Below, piece after piece: positions 7,109 through 16,211 of a stretch of DNA of 58,791 nucleotides. Position 1 is the first letter of the stretch; every line of letters begins with the position of its first letter. Origin of the DNA: Candidatus Thorarchaeota archaeon (GTDB taxonomy: Archaea; Asgardarchaeota; Thorarchaeia; Thorarchaeales; Thorarchaeaceae); NCBI GenBank assembly GCA_016839445.1, contig JAEOUG010000046.1, positions 1 through 58,791 of the forward strand, read 5' to 3'. Position numbers and translations under genes: made by a program. The notes under the pieces are model-generated. The model ran no database searches, was not told where the DNA came from, and saw only the letters and a program-made list of their open reading frames with translations.

Positions 7109-9577
7109 CTATTCCTCAGTCTCAGGGAGCCGAACGTAGATTACCTCGTCACGCTCTGGGATCTCCACCTTGACTAGGGATGCCTCGTCGGGCTTCTCGA
7201 GATGTACTGCATCCAGCCCGTGCATGGCCTGAAGGTCCCTGGACCATGGTGCGAGCGCCTTTGGAATCACTGCTTCAGGGAGTCCATTTCGTAGCGAGAG
7301 ATTATTCTCACGCTTCACCTTCCAGAAGGCAGAATTCGCCTGAAGGAGAAGCTCGGTATGAGAAGTCAGTTCTGAGGTCCGTTCTTCATGATGTTCTGGA
7401 TACTTCTCTCTGTGTATTCCTTTCTCGTTGTAGAGTTCTCGAAAGATGCGGTCGGTGATGAACGGTGTTATAGGAGCAAGTGCTCGGAGGATGATTTTGA
7501 GAGTTTCGTGTAGAGCGAACCATCCGGACTGCTGCTCATCTTCCGAGAAAGTAGCGTCCGTATTGAAACACCTGCCCTTCAGCATCTCCACTACATGGTC
7601 TGCGAAGAAGTTCCATGTGAAGCTCCGAATCTCTGTAGCAGGATTGTGGAAGTCGAGGAGGTCCATGTCGGGCAAGATTCTCTTCACCAGTGAGTTTGCC
7701 TCGGCGATGATCCACTGGTCCACAGGCGTGAGCTTCTCGAAATCAATGTCCTCTGGAACCGGGAACATAGATACGAAGCGTGCGATGTTCCAGAGCTTGG
7801 TCATGAACTTGGACACACCCGCCAATCGGTCTTCCGAGAAGCGAATATCACTCCCAAGTCCAGCTTCCAAAACTCCGAAGATTCGCATGGCATCAGCACC
7901 GTACTTCTCTACAAAGGGCATGGGAGGAGGTGAGTTGCCTTTTGACTTGCTCATAGCCTCACCATTCTCATCCACTACGTGACCAGAGATCCATATCTCC
8001 TTGAATGCCGGCTTCTTGAGCAACTGATAGGTTCGAAGTAGCGAGTAGTAGAGCCATGTCCTCACGATGTCCTTCCCTTGGGGCCGCATCACATTCCCGA
8101 ATGCCTTATGGAAGACATTGTCATCGCGTAGGTAGCGAATAGTATGAAGCCCACTTATGGAAGAATCCATCCAGGTATCGAATGTTCGCTCCTCACCCTT
8201 GAAGCCCTCGCTCTTCCCACATTTCGGACACTTGGTAAAGGGAGGATCTTCTCTCCAAGGCTGGTAGTACCGGAGCTCTCCTGTGTCAGGTAGAACCGCG
8301 GCACCACAGGAGTTGCAGTACCAGATGGGTAGCTCAGTACCGTAGTATCTGCGGCGACTCACAGGCCAGTCAACAGAGACTCTGTTCAGCCAATCAATGA
8401 GTATCTGACGGAACGGAGCTGGATAGATGGGAGTTTCTAGGGCAATCTTCATCAGATCGTTAATGAACTCAATCTGCTTCACGTAGTATTCTTCCATGGC
8501 GATGAATTCGATGGGGGTTCTGCTCCGCCAACACTGAGGCACGCGCTGCGTGGTCGACTCTTGCTTGAAGAGAATCTTCTCCTTCTTCAAGTCATCAATT
8601 ATCTGCCTTTTCGCATCCTCTGTCTTCATGCCTGCATACTTGCCTGCGGCTTCGGTCATGGTGCCATCTGGAGAGATTGCTGCAATTGGCTGCAGACCGA
8701 AGTCGCGGAATGCCATCACATCGCCTTGGTCGCCATAGGAGCACACCATCAGAGCACCAGTGCCAAACTCCATCATGGCTGTAGGACTCTCAATGATGGG
8801 CACCTTGAGCCCAAAGATTGGTACTTCCGCAGTCTTTCCGCCATACCCCTTGTATCGTTCGTCATCCGGATGAATGAATACAGCGCCGCAGGCGCAGAGC
8901 AGCTCTGGACGCGTGGTGGCAATCTCGATTGGCTCCATCCCCTCCACCTTGAAGTATAGGTAGTAGAGGACTGCAGGGCGCTCTTTGTATTCCACCTCAG
9001 CATCAGCAATTGTGGTACCGCACTCGAAGCACCAGTTGTTGGGTCTGTAATCACTGTACACAAGGCCCTTGTTCCAGATGTCGATGAAGGTGGCTTGCGT
9101 TGTGGCTCTATACTCAGGGCTATCTGTTCTGTAGCTGCCATCATCCTCATAGGTATTGAACCCAATGCCGAGCCGCTTGAATCCGTTGAGGGCCACTACT
9201 TCATCTCTGTCAAGAGTATCCTTACACTTCTGGATGAACTCGTCTCGAGGAGTACTGTGCATGCTTAGCCCCAAATCTTTCTCAACGCGAACTTCCACCG
9301 GCAATCCATTTCGATCGATGCCAAGAGGGAAATTGACTTCCCATCCCTGCATGCGTCTGTATCGAGCAATCTGGTCAATCTGGGTGTAGTGAATGACCTG
9401 ACCCACATGCATTGGACCTGACAGATAGGGAGGCGGAGTGTCCACTGTATAGATCTCCTTCCCCGAGTCAGGATTGAAGGCATACAGGTCCTCCTCAAAC
9501 CACTTCTTGAGGAGCTCTGCCTCATCCTCTGGTTTCCATCTCTTCGATGTGATAGCAGGTGTGAATTTCGTTGACAA
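7109..9577 (-). CDS. valS: valyl-tRNA synthetase
   Basis: This 822-residue class Ia synthetase has the archaeal ValRS arrangement. An N-terminal TPPPYLSGPMHVGQ stands at the HIGH site (about residues 47-60). An editing (CP1) domain includes ATTRPELLCACGAVFIHP. A zinc-type WFCECG/WYCNSCG insertion, the motif SVDWPVSRRRYYGTELPIWYC, and the MSKSKGN signature are also present, followed by an anticodon-binding helical domain. The HIGH motif is H-V-G-Q rather than H-x-G-H/N, which is unusual. Start is TTG at 9577; the nearest purine-rich AAGGAG lies about 12 bases upstream. Confidence 0.92.
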   Translation of the reverse strand: MSTKFTPAITSKRWKPEDEAELLKKWFEEDLYAFNPDSGKEIYTVDTPPPYLSGPMHVGQVIHYTQIDQIARYRRMQGWEVNFPLGIDRNGLPVEVRVEKDLGLSMHSTPRDEFIQKCKDTLDRDEVVALNGFKRLGIGFNTYEDDGSYRTDSPEYRATTQATFIDIWNKGLVYSDYRPNNWCFECGTTIADAEVEYKERPAVLYYLYFKVEGMEPIEIATTRPELLCACGAVFIHPDDERYKGYGGKTAEVPIFGLKVPIIESPTAMMEFGTGALMVCSYGDQGDVMAFRDFGLQPIAAISPDGTMTEAAGKYAGMKTEDAKRQIIDDLKKEKILFKQESTTQRVPQCWRSRTPIEFIAMEEYYVKQIEFINDLMKIALETPIYPAPFRQILIDWLNRVSVDWPVSRRRYYGTELPIWYCNSCGAAVLPDTGELRYYQPWREDPPFTKCPKCGKSEGFKGEERTFDTWMDSSISGLHTIRYLRDDNVFHKAFGNVMRPQGKDIVRTWLYYSLLRTYQLLKKPAFKEIWISGHVVDENGEAMSKSKGNSPPPMPFVEKYGADAMRIFGVLEAGLGSDIRFSEDRLAGVSKFMTKLWNIARFVSMFPVPEDIDFEKLTPVDQWIIAEANSLVKRILPDMDLLDFHNPATEIRSFTWNFFADHVVEMLKGRCFNTDATFSEDEQQSGWFALHETLKIILRALAPITPFITDRIFRELYNEKGIHREKYPEHHEERTSELTSHTELLLQANSAFWKVKRENNLSLRNGLPEAVIPKALAPWSRDLQAMHGLDAVHLEKPDEASLVKVEIPERDEVIYVRLPETEE

Positions 9578-9608
9578 AATGATCTATTCTCCTTGATGTC
9601 AACAAGGG

Positions 9609-9623
9609 TCGGACTGAGTCCGA
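9609..9623. promoter_or_regulatory. 7-bp inverted repeat upstream of valS
   Basis: TCGGACT-G-AGTCCGA is a perfect dyad with one central base, 32 bases upstream of the ValRS start on its leader side. A second hairpin, GATGAC/GTCATC with a 6-base loop, lies at 9632-9649. These could be an operator or a leader RNA structure. Nothing else was recognised in the 235-base gap to the UMP kinase gene, apart from a CTTTAA box near 9755 that may serve pyrH. Confidence 0.4.
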
Positions 9624-9812
9624 GCGTTGCCGATGACAATGAGGTCATCCTAAAAGCATTATGGACAACACAGGCTGACCAGGAACTGATGTCGTTCACG
9701 ACGCAACGTGGCAATACAGGTTCGAAAATTCGGCGGACCGGTCCATTCAAGAAAGCTTCTTTAACGGCGTTCAGGACAGTAGCCTGTTCACATCCTTGTC
9801 AGAGGGACTAAG

Positions 9813-10511
9813 ATGCGAGTAGTGCTCAAACTTGGTGGTTCACTTCTCTATGATGAAAGCGGCAAGGTCATGATTGACCGCATCAGGGAATACGCAGAGT
9901 CAATCAGGACCCATGTCAAGGATGGACTGACAATGGTCATAGTCGTGGGTGGCGGGCGTCCCGCGAGAGAGTTCATCTCAGCAGCCCGGGAGTTAGGTGC
10001 CAGTGAGGCGCAATGTGATTGGCTTGGCATAAAGCTCGCTAGAAACAACGCAGAGCTGCTGTCTGCAGCCCTCAGGAGTCTGGCATACCCCCGTATTGTG
10101 GAAGACCTTGATGAACTGGAGGTTGCAGCCACATCAGCAAAGGTTGTGCTGATGGGTGGTCTCATTCCAGGCCAGTCAACCAATGCAGTAGCGGCTGTCG
10201 CCGCCGAAACCATTGGCGCGGACATGCTGCTGAATGCGACCAATGTTGATGGCGTCTATGACCGCGACCCGAAGAAGGATGGAGCAGTGAAGCTCGACTC
10301 TGTAGACATTGAGGAGCTAAGGGCCATCCTCTCAGGAGGCGGCACAAGAGCTGGAGAGTATCGGTTGTTCGATCCCGTGGCAATCAAGATAGTCGCTAGG
10401 TCGAAGATCCCAACCGTCATCTTTGACGGTCGGAAAGCTGCCAATCTCTCCCGTGCTCTGGATGGTGAGAAGCTGGGCACACGAATCACATACGGCGGAA
10501 AGAGCAGATAG
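9813..10511 (+). CDS. pyrH: uridylate kinase, archaeal type
   Basis: This 232-residue amino-acid-kinase-fold protein matches archaeal UMP kinase. It starts MRVVLKLGGSLL (ATP-binding Lys and Gly loop), has VVGGGRPAREFI, the uridylate-binding segment GIKLARNNAELL, and LLNATNVDGVYDRDPKKD near residues 140-158. It converts UMP to UDP in pyrimidine nucleotide synthesis. A GAGGG ribosome-binding site precedes the ATG. A small winged-helix gene follows within 20 bases. Confidence 0.93.
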   Translation: MRVVLKLGGSLLYDESGKVMIDRIREYAESIRTHVKDGLTMVIVVGGGRPAREFISAARELGASEAQCDWLGIKLARNNAELLSAALRSLAYPRIVEDLDELEVAATSAKVVLMGGLIPGQSTNAVAAVAAETIGADMLLNATNVDGVYDRDPKKDGAVKLDSVDIEELRAILSGGGTRAGEYRLFDPVAIKIVARSKIPTVIFDGRKAANLSRALDGEKLGTRITYGGKSR

Positions 10512-10526
10512 GGTATGGTGAAGACG

Positions 10527-10817
10527 ATGAAGAAACTACTGGAGAAGGTTTTCGCATCTCGGGCGCAGACCCGGGTGGTACAGCACTTCCTTGACAGACC
10601 AAAGGAGTTCTTCAATCTCAGTCGGGTGGCCAAAGATACAGGTCTCGCTCACTCAACGATTCACCGTGTTATGCAGCCACTCGTTGACATGGGAATTGTG
10701 AAGGAGATCAAAGTAGGCCAGCAGATTCGGCTCTTCATCCTCGAGACCGAGGATCCCAAGTCTAAGATCATCAGCGACTTCTACACGAGCATCAGAGAAC
10801 ATCTGGACGAGATCTAG
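10527..10817 (+). CDS. small winged-helix DNA-binding protein
   Basis: This protein of about 96 residues has a clear winged HTH: RVVQHFLDRPKEFFNLSRVAKDTGLAHSTIHRVMQPLVDMGIV, then a wing QQIRLFIL. It resembles archaeal MarR/ArsR-like single-domain regulators. A GGTGA site at 10519-10523 favours the ATG at 10527; the ATG at 10515 would add four residues. It is probably cotranscribed with pyrH. Its targets are unknown. Confidence 0.85.
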   Translation: MKKLLEKVFASRAQTRVVQHFLDRPKEFFNLSRVAKDTGLAHSTIHRVMQPLVDMGIVKEIKVGQQIRLFILETEDPKSKIISDFYTSIREHLDEI

Positions 10818-10936
10818 GACCCGAAACGCAAGGCTGTCCGTGAGTTCTAGGGTGAGATCAAGTATTATCCGTACCTCGGATGTTACGAGCGAGCCTTCCT
10901 TAGGCGGGAACTCCGGCTACTGGTCTTGTGAGTTGA

Positions 10937-11755
10937 ATGAAGTTCGGCATCTATATCGCCAACTACGCCTTAAGGGGAGATCCCCGCGATTTCGTCAAAC
11001 TTGCGGAGGCTGCCGAGGAGGCCGGATGGGACGGCTTCTTCATGTGGGACCATAATTATGCCGGAGAGGACTACCTGATTGCAGACCCATGGGTCACACT
11101 TGCAGCCATAGCAGCACGCACTGAGAGAATCCGCATTGGTACGACGGTGACTCCTTTGCCCAGGCGACGTCCACAGGACGTAGCAAGGGAGGTTGCTACT
11201 CTAGACATTCTTTCCGAGGGAAGGTTCACTCTAGGAGTTGGACTAGGAGGTTCTTCTGAGAACGATTATTCAAAGTTCGGAGAAGATGTGGATCTCAAAG
11301 CACGAGCTGAGAGACTGGACGAGTCTTTGGCAATTCTTGAGGGGCTTTGGTCTGGTGAACCATTTACATTCTCTGGGAAGCACTACAGCATTGATGATGT
11401 CACCTTCAAGCCTCGCCCCGTTCAGCGACCACGTGTGCCGATATGGTGTGCAGGCACTTGGCCAATAAAGACCCCATTCCGAAGAGCGGCAAGGTTCGAT
11501 GGTGTGTTTCCATTGTCGATGAGTGAAGACATGTCCCTGGAGGAATACTCTGATGTAGTGAACTATGTCAAGAGACATCGAGAATCAATGGAGGACTTTG
11601 ATGTGGTAATCATGGGGACAACTACTGGGGATGAAGAAGTCGCATGGATTGACGAATCCGAGGCTCTTGGTGTCACGTGGTATGTTGAGATCATGATGGA
11701 CGCGGACTTGGAGAAGCACATTGAGAGAGTAAGCAAAGGAGCGCCCACTATCTGA
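10937..11755 (+). CDS. LLM-class (luciferase-like) flavin/F420 oxidoreductase
   Basis: This 272-residue TIM-barrel protein starts MKFGIYIANY and has the family features AEAAEEAGWDGFFMWDH (about residues 25-41), TVTPLPRRRPQDVAREVATLDILSEGRFTLGVGLGG (about residues 72-105) and KPRPVQRPRVPIWCAG. This is the bacterial-luciferase superfamily, whose archaeal members usually use coenzyme F420. The F420-using C1 genes later in the window make that cofactor plausible. The organic substrate is unknown. The gene stands alone between pyrH/wHTH and tRNA-Leu. Confidence 0.88.
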   Translation: MKFGIYIANYALRGDPRDFVKLAEAAEEAGWDGFFMWDHNYAGEDYLIADPWVTLAAIAARTERIRIGTTVTPLPRRRPQDVAREVATLDILSEGRFTLGVGLGGSSENDYSKFGEDVDLKARAERLDESLAILEGLWSGEPFTFSGKHYSIDDVTFKPRPVQRPRVPIWCAGTWPIKTPFRRAARFDGVFPLSMSEDMSLEEYSDVVNYVKRHRESMEDFDVVIMGTTTGDEEVAWIDESEALGVTWYVEIMMDADLEKHIERVSKGAPTI

Positions 11756-11836
11756 ATTGACCTCTTCTCACTCTAAGCAATCACCCACTGGATTCCTCTG
11801 GATGCACGCCGAACGACCAACCACTAACACGGAAAT

Positions 11837-11844
11837 CTCTAAAT
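11837..11844 (+). promoter_or_regulatory. TATA box of tRNA-Leu
   Basis: TCTAAATA lies 28 bases before the tRNA 5' end, preceded by GGAAAT as a BRE-like element. The tRNA transcript may therefore start at or very near its mature 5' end. Confidence 0.6.
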
Positions 11845-11871
11845 AGAATCACTCAACCCACAGAACTCACT

Positions 11872-11984
11872 GCCGGGGTAGTCAAGTGGCCAAAGACGGT
11901 GGACTCAAGATCTAGGCTACGAAGCCTATGGGAGCCATCCACTTCCGTAGGGATTCAGGAGTTCAAATCTCCTCCTCGGCACCA
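11872..11984 (+). tRNA. tRNA-Leu(CAA) with 27-nt intron
   Basis: The acceptor GCCGGGG pairs with CCTCGGC (one G-U), the anticodon stem GTGGA with TCCAC (11938-11942), and the T stem AGGAG with CTCCT. Loop bases CTCAAG give anticodon CAA. The long variable arm (TTCCGTAGGGATTC) is class II, as expected for leucine. The intron 11910-11936 after position 37 contains the perfect hairpin TAGGCT-ACGA-AGCCTA. The CCA is encoded. Confidence 0.92.
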
Positions 11985-11990
11985 CTCCTT

Positions 11991-13706
11991 CTACTTCTTT
12001 ATGGCCTTGAGCATGCTCTTCAGGGACATTGTGTTGATGACATCATCCCTCTCAATCCAGCCCCTTCTGGCCTGATACACACCAAAGCGCATGTGATCCA
12101 GTTCATCGGTCCAGTGAGCGTCAGTGTTGATGGCAACCTTGAGCCCAAGCCGCTTGGCTATTCTGAGGTTGCCCGGATTGAGGTCGAGGCGTTGCGGGTG
12201 CGCGTTCAGTTCCATTATCACATTATTCTCAACGGCCATCTCGAACACTTGCTGCAGGTCAATCTCGAATTCTGGACGCTTCAGTAGGAGTCGGCCGGTG
12301 GGATGACCGAGAATGTGGGCGTATCTATTTCTCAGAGCCTCGCAGACACGTTCCGTCATCATCTCCTTGCTGTCCTTCATCCTGCTATGAATGGACACTG
12401 TCACAATGTCGAGCTGCGCCAATACCTCGTCCTTGATGTCCAGCTCCCCGTTCTTGAGGATGTCAACCTCAGCGCCCTTGAGAATCTTCATCTTCCATCT
12501 TCCGGAGGAATTGAGATCATCGATTTCGTCGATCCTCTTCAAGAGCCGCGCTTCATCCATGCCGTTCGCAATGGTCAGACTCTGAGTGTGGTCTGACACG
12601 CAGTAGTACTCATAGCCCTTCTTCTGAGCAGCGTCAAGCATCTCCTCTATGGTGTTCTTGCCGTCAGACTGGTCTGTGTGACTGTGAAGGTCCCCTCGGA
12701 TATCCTTCATCTCTATCAGTTTGGGAAGTGTGCCTTCTTGCGCAGCCTCAATCTCACCCTGATCTTCTCTCAGCTCCGGTGGAATCCAGTCCATGCCAAG
12801 AGTCTTGTAGATGCCCTCTTCGTCGTCACCAGCAATCTTCTTCTCGCCTTTGAAGAGGCCGTACTCGTTGAGCCGTAGGTTCTTCTTCTGTGCCAGAGCC
12901 CTGAGTTTGACGTTGTGGTCAACTGAACCAGTGAAGTACTGCAGCCCTGCACCGTAGCTATCACTTGTGACAACTCTTAGGTCGACCTGCAAGTTGCTCT
13001 GAAGACGGATGGAGGACTTGGTGTCCCCGTGTGCGAGCACATCTGCCACGCCCTCAATGCCGACGAAGGTTTCCATTATGGTACCAGAGACCTCTGCATC
13101 CACGAGGATGTCTATATCGCCGATGGTTTCTCGTCTTCTGCGCGATGAGCCTGTGATGTCGATTCTCTTCACATCTTCCAGCTTGCGCAGCTTCGTGACG
13201 ATGGCCTCAGCATCCAGAAGGCCGTCTGCGAGTAGCGTACGTCCCATGCCACTCTTGGCTACTGCAATGCCTCGGAGAATCTGCTCCTGCGTCTTCTTTC
13301 CCAGACCAGGCAGGTCCTCAAGGAGTCCCTCATCCGCAGCCCTCTCGAGGGATTCCAGGTCCGTCACGCCGAGTTTGTCGTAGACCAGCTTCATCGTACG
13401 GGGACCTACACCGGGGATGGCATCGAGTTCCATAACTTGTATTGGAACACGTGTTCTAAGCTCATTGAGCTTCTCTACCTGTCCGTCATCAAGATAGTCC
13501 TTGATGACTTCCGCCAGACCCTTTCCGATTCCAGGAATGTCGGTGAGTTCGTCCCGAGCAGCAATGGCAGCTATGTCCTCACCGAGGGAAGTGATGGACC
13601 TAACACCCCGTTGATATGCCTGTGCCTTGAACGGGTCAGCACCTTGAACCTGTAGGAGAAGAGCCATCTCCTTGAGGACCCTGACCACTTCTGCGTTCTT
13701 CGTCAA
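11991..13706 (-). CDS. polX: family X DNA polymerase with PHP exonuclease domain
   Basis: This 571-residue protein joins a PolX polymerase to a PHP phosphoesterase. N-terminal helix-hairpin-helix motifs appear as IPGIGKGLAEVI, IPGVGPRTMKLV and LPGLGKKTQEQI. The polymerase palm has TGSSRRRRETIGDIDILVD with its Asp pair and QVDLRVV. The PHP domain (from about residue 335) has metal ligands in DLHSHTDQSDG, VSDHTQS, GAEVDI, HILGHPTGR and NTDAH. Such enzymes act in base-excision repair, with 3'-5' exonuclease and AP-end processing. The TTG start follows a GGTGAG site that overlaps the upstream gene's stop, so the two are coupled. Confidence 0.93.
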   Translation of the reverse strand: MTKNAEVVRVLKEMALLLQVQGADPFKAQAYQRGVRSITSLGEDIAAIAARDELTDIPGIGKGLAEVIKDYLDDGQVEKLNELRTRVPIQVMELDAIPGVGPRTMKLVYDKLGVTDLESLERAADEGLLEDLPGLGKKTQEQILRGIAVAKSGMGRTLLADGLLDAEAIVTKLRKLEDVKRIDITGSSRRRRETIGDIDILVDAEVSGTIMETFVGIEGVADVLAHGDTKSSIRLQSNLQVDLRVVTSDSYGAGLQYFTGSVDHNVKLRALAQKKNLRLNEYGLFKGEKKIAGDDEEGIYKTLGMDWIPPELREDQGEIEAAQEGTLPKLIEMKDIRGDLHSHTDQSDGKNTIEEMLDAAQKKGYEYYCVSDHTQSLTIANGMDEARLLKRIDEIDDLNSSGRWKMKILKGAEVDILKNGELDIKDEVLAQLDIVTVSIHSRMKDSKEMMTERVCEALRNRYAHILGHPTGRLLLKRPEFEIDLQQVFEMAVENNVIMELNAHPQRLDLNPGNLRIAKRLGLKVAINTDAHWTDELDHMRFGVYQARRGWIERDDVINTMSLKSMLKAIKK

Positions 13707-13709
13707 ACC

Positions 13710-14723
13710 CTACTCACCTTCGAAGGGATCAATTCCCCGGACGCCGTCAACAACGGCCTGGATGTTCTCCGGCGGTGTGTCCACAGTGATCACACATCCG
13801 GGTGCAACCACGAGCCGCCTTGCTCCTGCGGCCTTGACCGCCTCCAACACCTGCTCTTTCGCTTCATCGGGACTGCCCGACCTGAAGACGCCATTATGGT
13901 CGATCCCGCCAAAGACAGCCTTCCGTGCAATCTTCTTCCCCTGAGAGAGGGAGAGATTGGATGTCTGATCCTCCCAGTTTACGCCGTCAACTCCCGGTGT
14001 CTTCACAATCTTGTCGAACCGTATCTTCTCATTCTCCTCTCTAGCATGGAGGTGCAGAACGACGAACTGGGCCTTTCTTCGAACCTTTGACAGAAGCTTG
14101 ACATCGTAGGGATACACAAACTCGTCATAGTGGGCGTCGGATATTGAAGAGAACGTGGAATGCTGTGAGGCGATGAACAGCCCATCGGCCCCAGCCTCAA
14201 GTGTCGCTCGAGCGAAGTCCGCGAGGACTTCAGTGATGAGCTCGAGTGCACCATGGAGAATCTCAGGGGCTTCGTCTGCATAGCGGGAGAACTGCCTGCC
14301 GCAGATTCGGTCAGCCACCATGGGCGGATCGAATATTGTGGACATCGTGGGAACGCGACCGTGCGAGTAGGCACGAATGAGCTCGACAGCACGCACCTGG
14401 TTTCCGAACTCTCCGGTGTTCACGTCAAGCGGTTCAAGGGTCTCCCAGTCCTCCGTCGCATTGACAGCCGCCTCAGTGAGAGTAGTGGAGCCCGTAATCG
14501 CACCGTCATATGCGGCCTTGCATCCGAAATCGATGCAGGGATAGTGACCAAAGAACGAAATCTTGAGCAGATCATGGTCGTGCTTCTTGTGAAAGGCAAT
14601 CTCGGCCTGAGCAAGCCCCTCAGGGCTCCTGTCTACTTCAGGATGGTGTTTCCAGAGAGATATCGGAACACGCTCCACAGGGTTTCCCAAGAACGTCTCC
14701 TTCAGCAAATCAAACTTGGACAT
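13710..14723 (-). CDS. uroporphyrinogen decarboxylase-like (UroD/MtaA superfamily) protein
   Basis: The product of about 337 residues has the UroD/methylcobamide-CoM methyltransferase TIM-barrel layout: MSKFDLLKETFLGNPVERVPISLWKHHP at the N terminus, ATLEAGADGLFIAS in mid-barrel and the closing segment RLVVAPGCVI. HLHARE and GGIDHNGVF replace typical haem-UroD motifs, so it is probably not haem UroD. A corrinoid or thiol methyl transfer role is possible. The ATG at 14723 fits the family N terminus; the frame above it is non-conserved. It is followed by polX, coupled through GGTGAGTAG. Confidence 0.75.
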   Translation of the reverse strand: MSKFDLLKETFLGNPVERVPISLWKHHPEVDRSPEGLAQAEIAFHKKHDHDLLKISFFGHYPCIDFGCKAAYDGAITGSTTLTEAAVNATEDWETLEPLDVNTGEFGNQVRAVELIRAYSHGRVPTMSTIFDPPMVADRICGRQFSRYADEAPEILHGALELITEVLADFARATLEAGADGLFIASQHSTFSSISDAHYDEFVYPYDVKLLSKVRRKAQFVVLHLHAREENEKIRFDKIVKTPGVDGVNWEDQTSNLSLSQGKKIARKAVFGGIDHNGVFRSGSPDEAKEQVLEAVKAAGARRLVVAPGCVITVDTPPENIQAVVDGVRGIDPFEGE

Positions 14724-14843
14724 GGCATTTGCTTTGTCAGCATCGATGATAATGAGATTTTCGAAGAAGAGCAGGCGCTGTAAGTGCCCAATAGCAGGAG
14801 TAGATAAGTGAGAATGGGCCATCGTCTGCCCTGAGGTTGACTG

Positions 14844-16028
14844 TTGTCGCATAAGACTGCCCTCTTCAATCCGGAAGAACTCCTCGCTATGCAGGGCGTT
14901 GACGACCTGGACAGGTCAAGGCCCTCGCCCAACCCGTTCTGGAACCGTGCCAGACTCGAGTTGACATGGAGCCTTCCTAAGATGGCAGGAATGACAGAGC
15001 ACTCCAATATCGAGCTGCAACCAATGCGAGAGGCAACAAGGGATGAACTCCTTTCCTTTCATGATCCCTCCTATGTTGAAACCCTAGAGCTCTTCAGTAA
15101 CATGGGCACAGCCTTTGCCTCTAGATTCGGGCTCGACTCAGATGAATGCCCGGTGTTTCCTGGTGTACAGAGATATGCCAGCCTGCCTGTAGGATCCGTC
15201 ATTGATGCGGTAATGGGTGTTGCAGAGGGGCGATTCAAGAATGCTATGTCCTACATGGGTGGATTTCATCATGCGATGGAGAGTAAGGCAGCCGGGTTCT
15301 GCTACTACAATGACACTGTGATTGCCATCAAGAAGTACCGAGAGAGGTACCCAGAGAAGAGAGTGCTCTATCTGGACACAGATGTACATCACGGGGACGG
15401 AACGCAGATGGCGTTCTATGATGACCCGAACGTGCTCACTGTCTCAACACACGAGATGAGCATGGGCTTCTTCCCAGGCACGGGACGTCCTGAGGAGATA
15501 GGTGTAGGAGAAGGGAAGGGATACTCGGTGAACATACCTCTGCCACCTCTTACGGATGATTTCGTGTTCTGGAACGCCTTTGAGGATGTCATCGTTCCGA
15601 TTTGGCTGTCGTACAAACCAGACTTCGTATTCTGGGAAGTTGGAGGAGATGCACATCAGAGCGACCCCCTTGCAGACATGATGCTAACCTATGACACCTA
15701 TCATCGCATGTCTCTTACTGTACGCCAACTCGTTCAGCTGGGAACCGGGAAACTGGTTGTCGTCGGGGGAGGTGGCTATGATCCCATTGCAACGGCCAAG
15801 ATCTGGGCAATCGTGCTATCAGACTTGGCGGACATTCCACTTCCTCCCACAATCCCCGCCGAATGGATTCAGCTTGCGGGCAAGTTTGGCCTGAACATGC
15901 GACGGGGAGGTTGGACTGACCGGCCAACACGACTCAATGACGAGCACTACCCGAAGGTGCAACGGGCAGTTGACGACGTTGTCTCAAAGTTGAGGGAGCT
16001 GGTGTTTCCAACATTCGGGTTGGCCTGA
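14844..16028 (+). CDS. histone deacetylase / acetoin utilization family deacetylase
   Basis: This 394-residue zinc-dependent arginase-fold enzyme keeps the class I HDAC/AcuC signatures. The charge-relay pair is at H142-H143 (GGFHHAM). Zinc ligands are D180 and H182 in DTDVHHGDGTQ and D269 in GGDAHQSDP, and the catalytic Tyr is Y312 in GGGGYDP. It would remove acetyl groups from lysines or small amides such as polyamines. The start is TTG at 14844, or an internal start near residue 16; no good Shine-Dalgarno site was found. It is divergent from the UroD-like gene. Confidence 0.9.
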   Translation: MSHKTALFNPEELLAMQGVDDLDRSRPSPNPFWNRARLELTWSLPKMAGMTEHSNIELQPMREATRDELLSFHDPSYVETLELFSNMGTAFASRFGLDSDECPVFPGVQRYASLPVGSVIDAVMGVAEGRFKNAMSYMGGFHHAMESKAAGFCYYNDTVIAIKKYRERYPEKRVLYLDTDVHHGDGTQMAFYDDPNVLTVSTHEMSMGFFPGTGRPEEIGVGEGKGYSVNIPLPPLTDDFVFWNAFEDVIVPIWLSYKPDFVFWEVGGDAHQSDPLADMMLTYDTYHRMSLTVRQLVQLGTGKLVVVGGGGYDPIATAKIWAIVLSDLADIPLPPTIPAEWIQLAGKFGLNMRRGGWTDRPTRLNDEHYPKVQRAVDDVVSKLRELVFPTFGLA

Positions 16029-16035
16029 CCTAGAA

Positions 16036-16054
16036 TCTACTCTTGCAGAGTAGA
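16036..16054 (+). terminator. hairpin after the deacetylase gene
   Basis: TCTACTC-TTGCA-GAGTAGA forms a perfect 7-bp stem with a 5-base loop, 8 bases after the stop codon. There is no T-run behind it, so termination is only a suggestion. Confidence 0.4.
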
Positions 16055-16211
16055 CCGTATGACAACCCGTTCCGCATCCGAAGTCTAGTACAATTCAGGC
16101 GGAGAGCTGTCTTTGATGAGGGGCATGACTAGACTTGTGCTACACGTCGGACTACATAAAAGGTGGATTGAGCTAAGCTGGCGTTCGCACGGCAGGATGT
16201 GAGCTCTCGAA

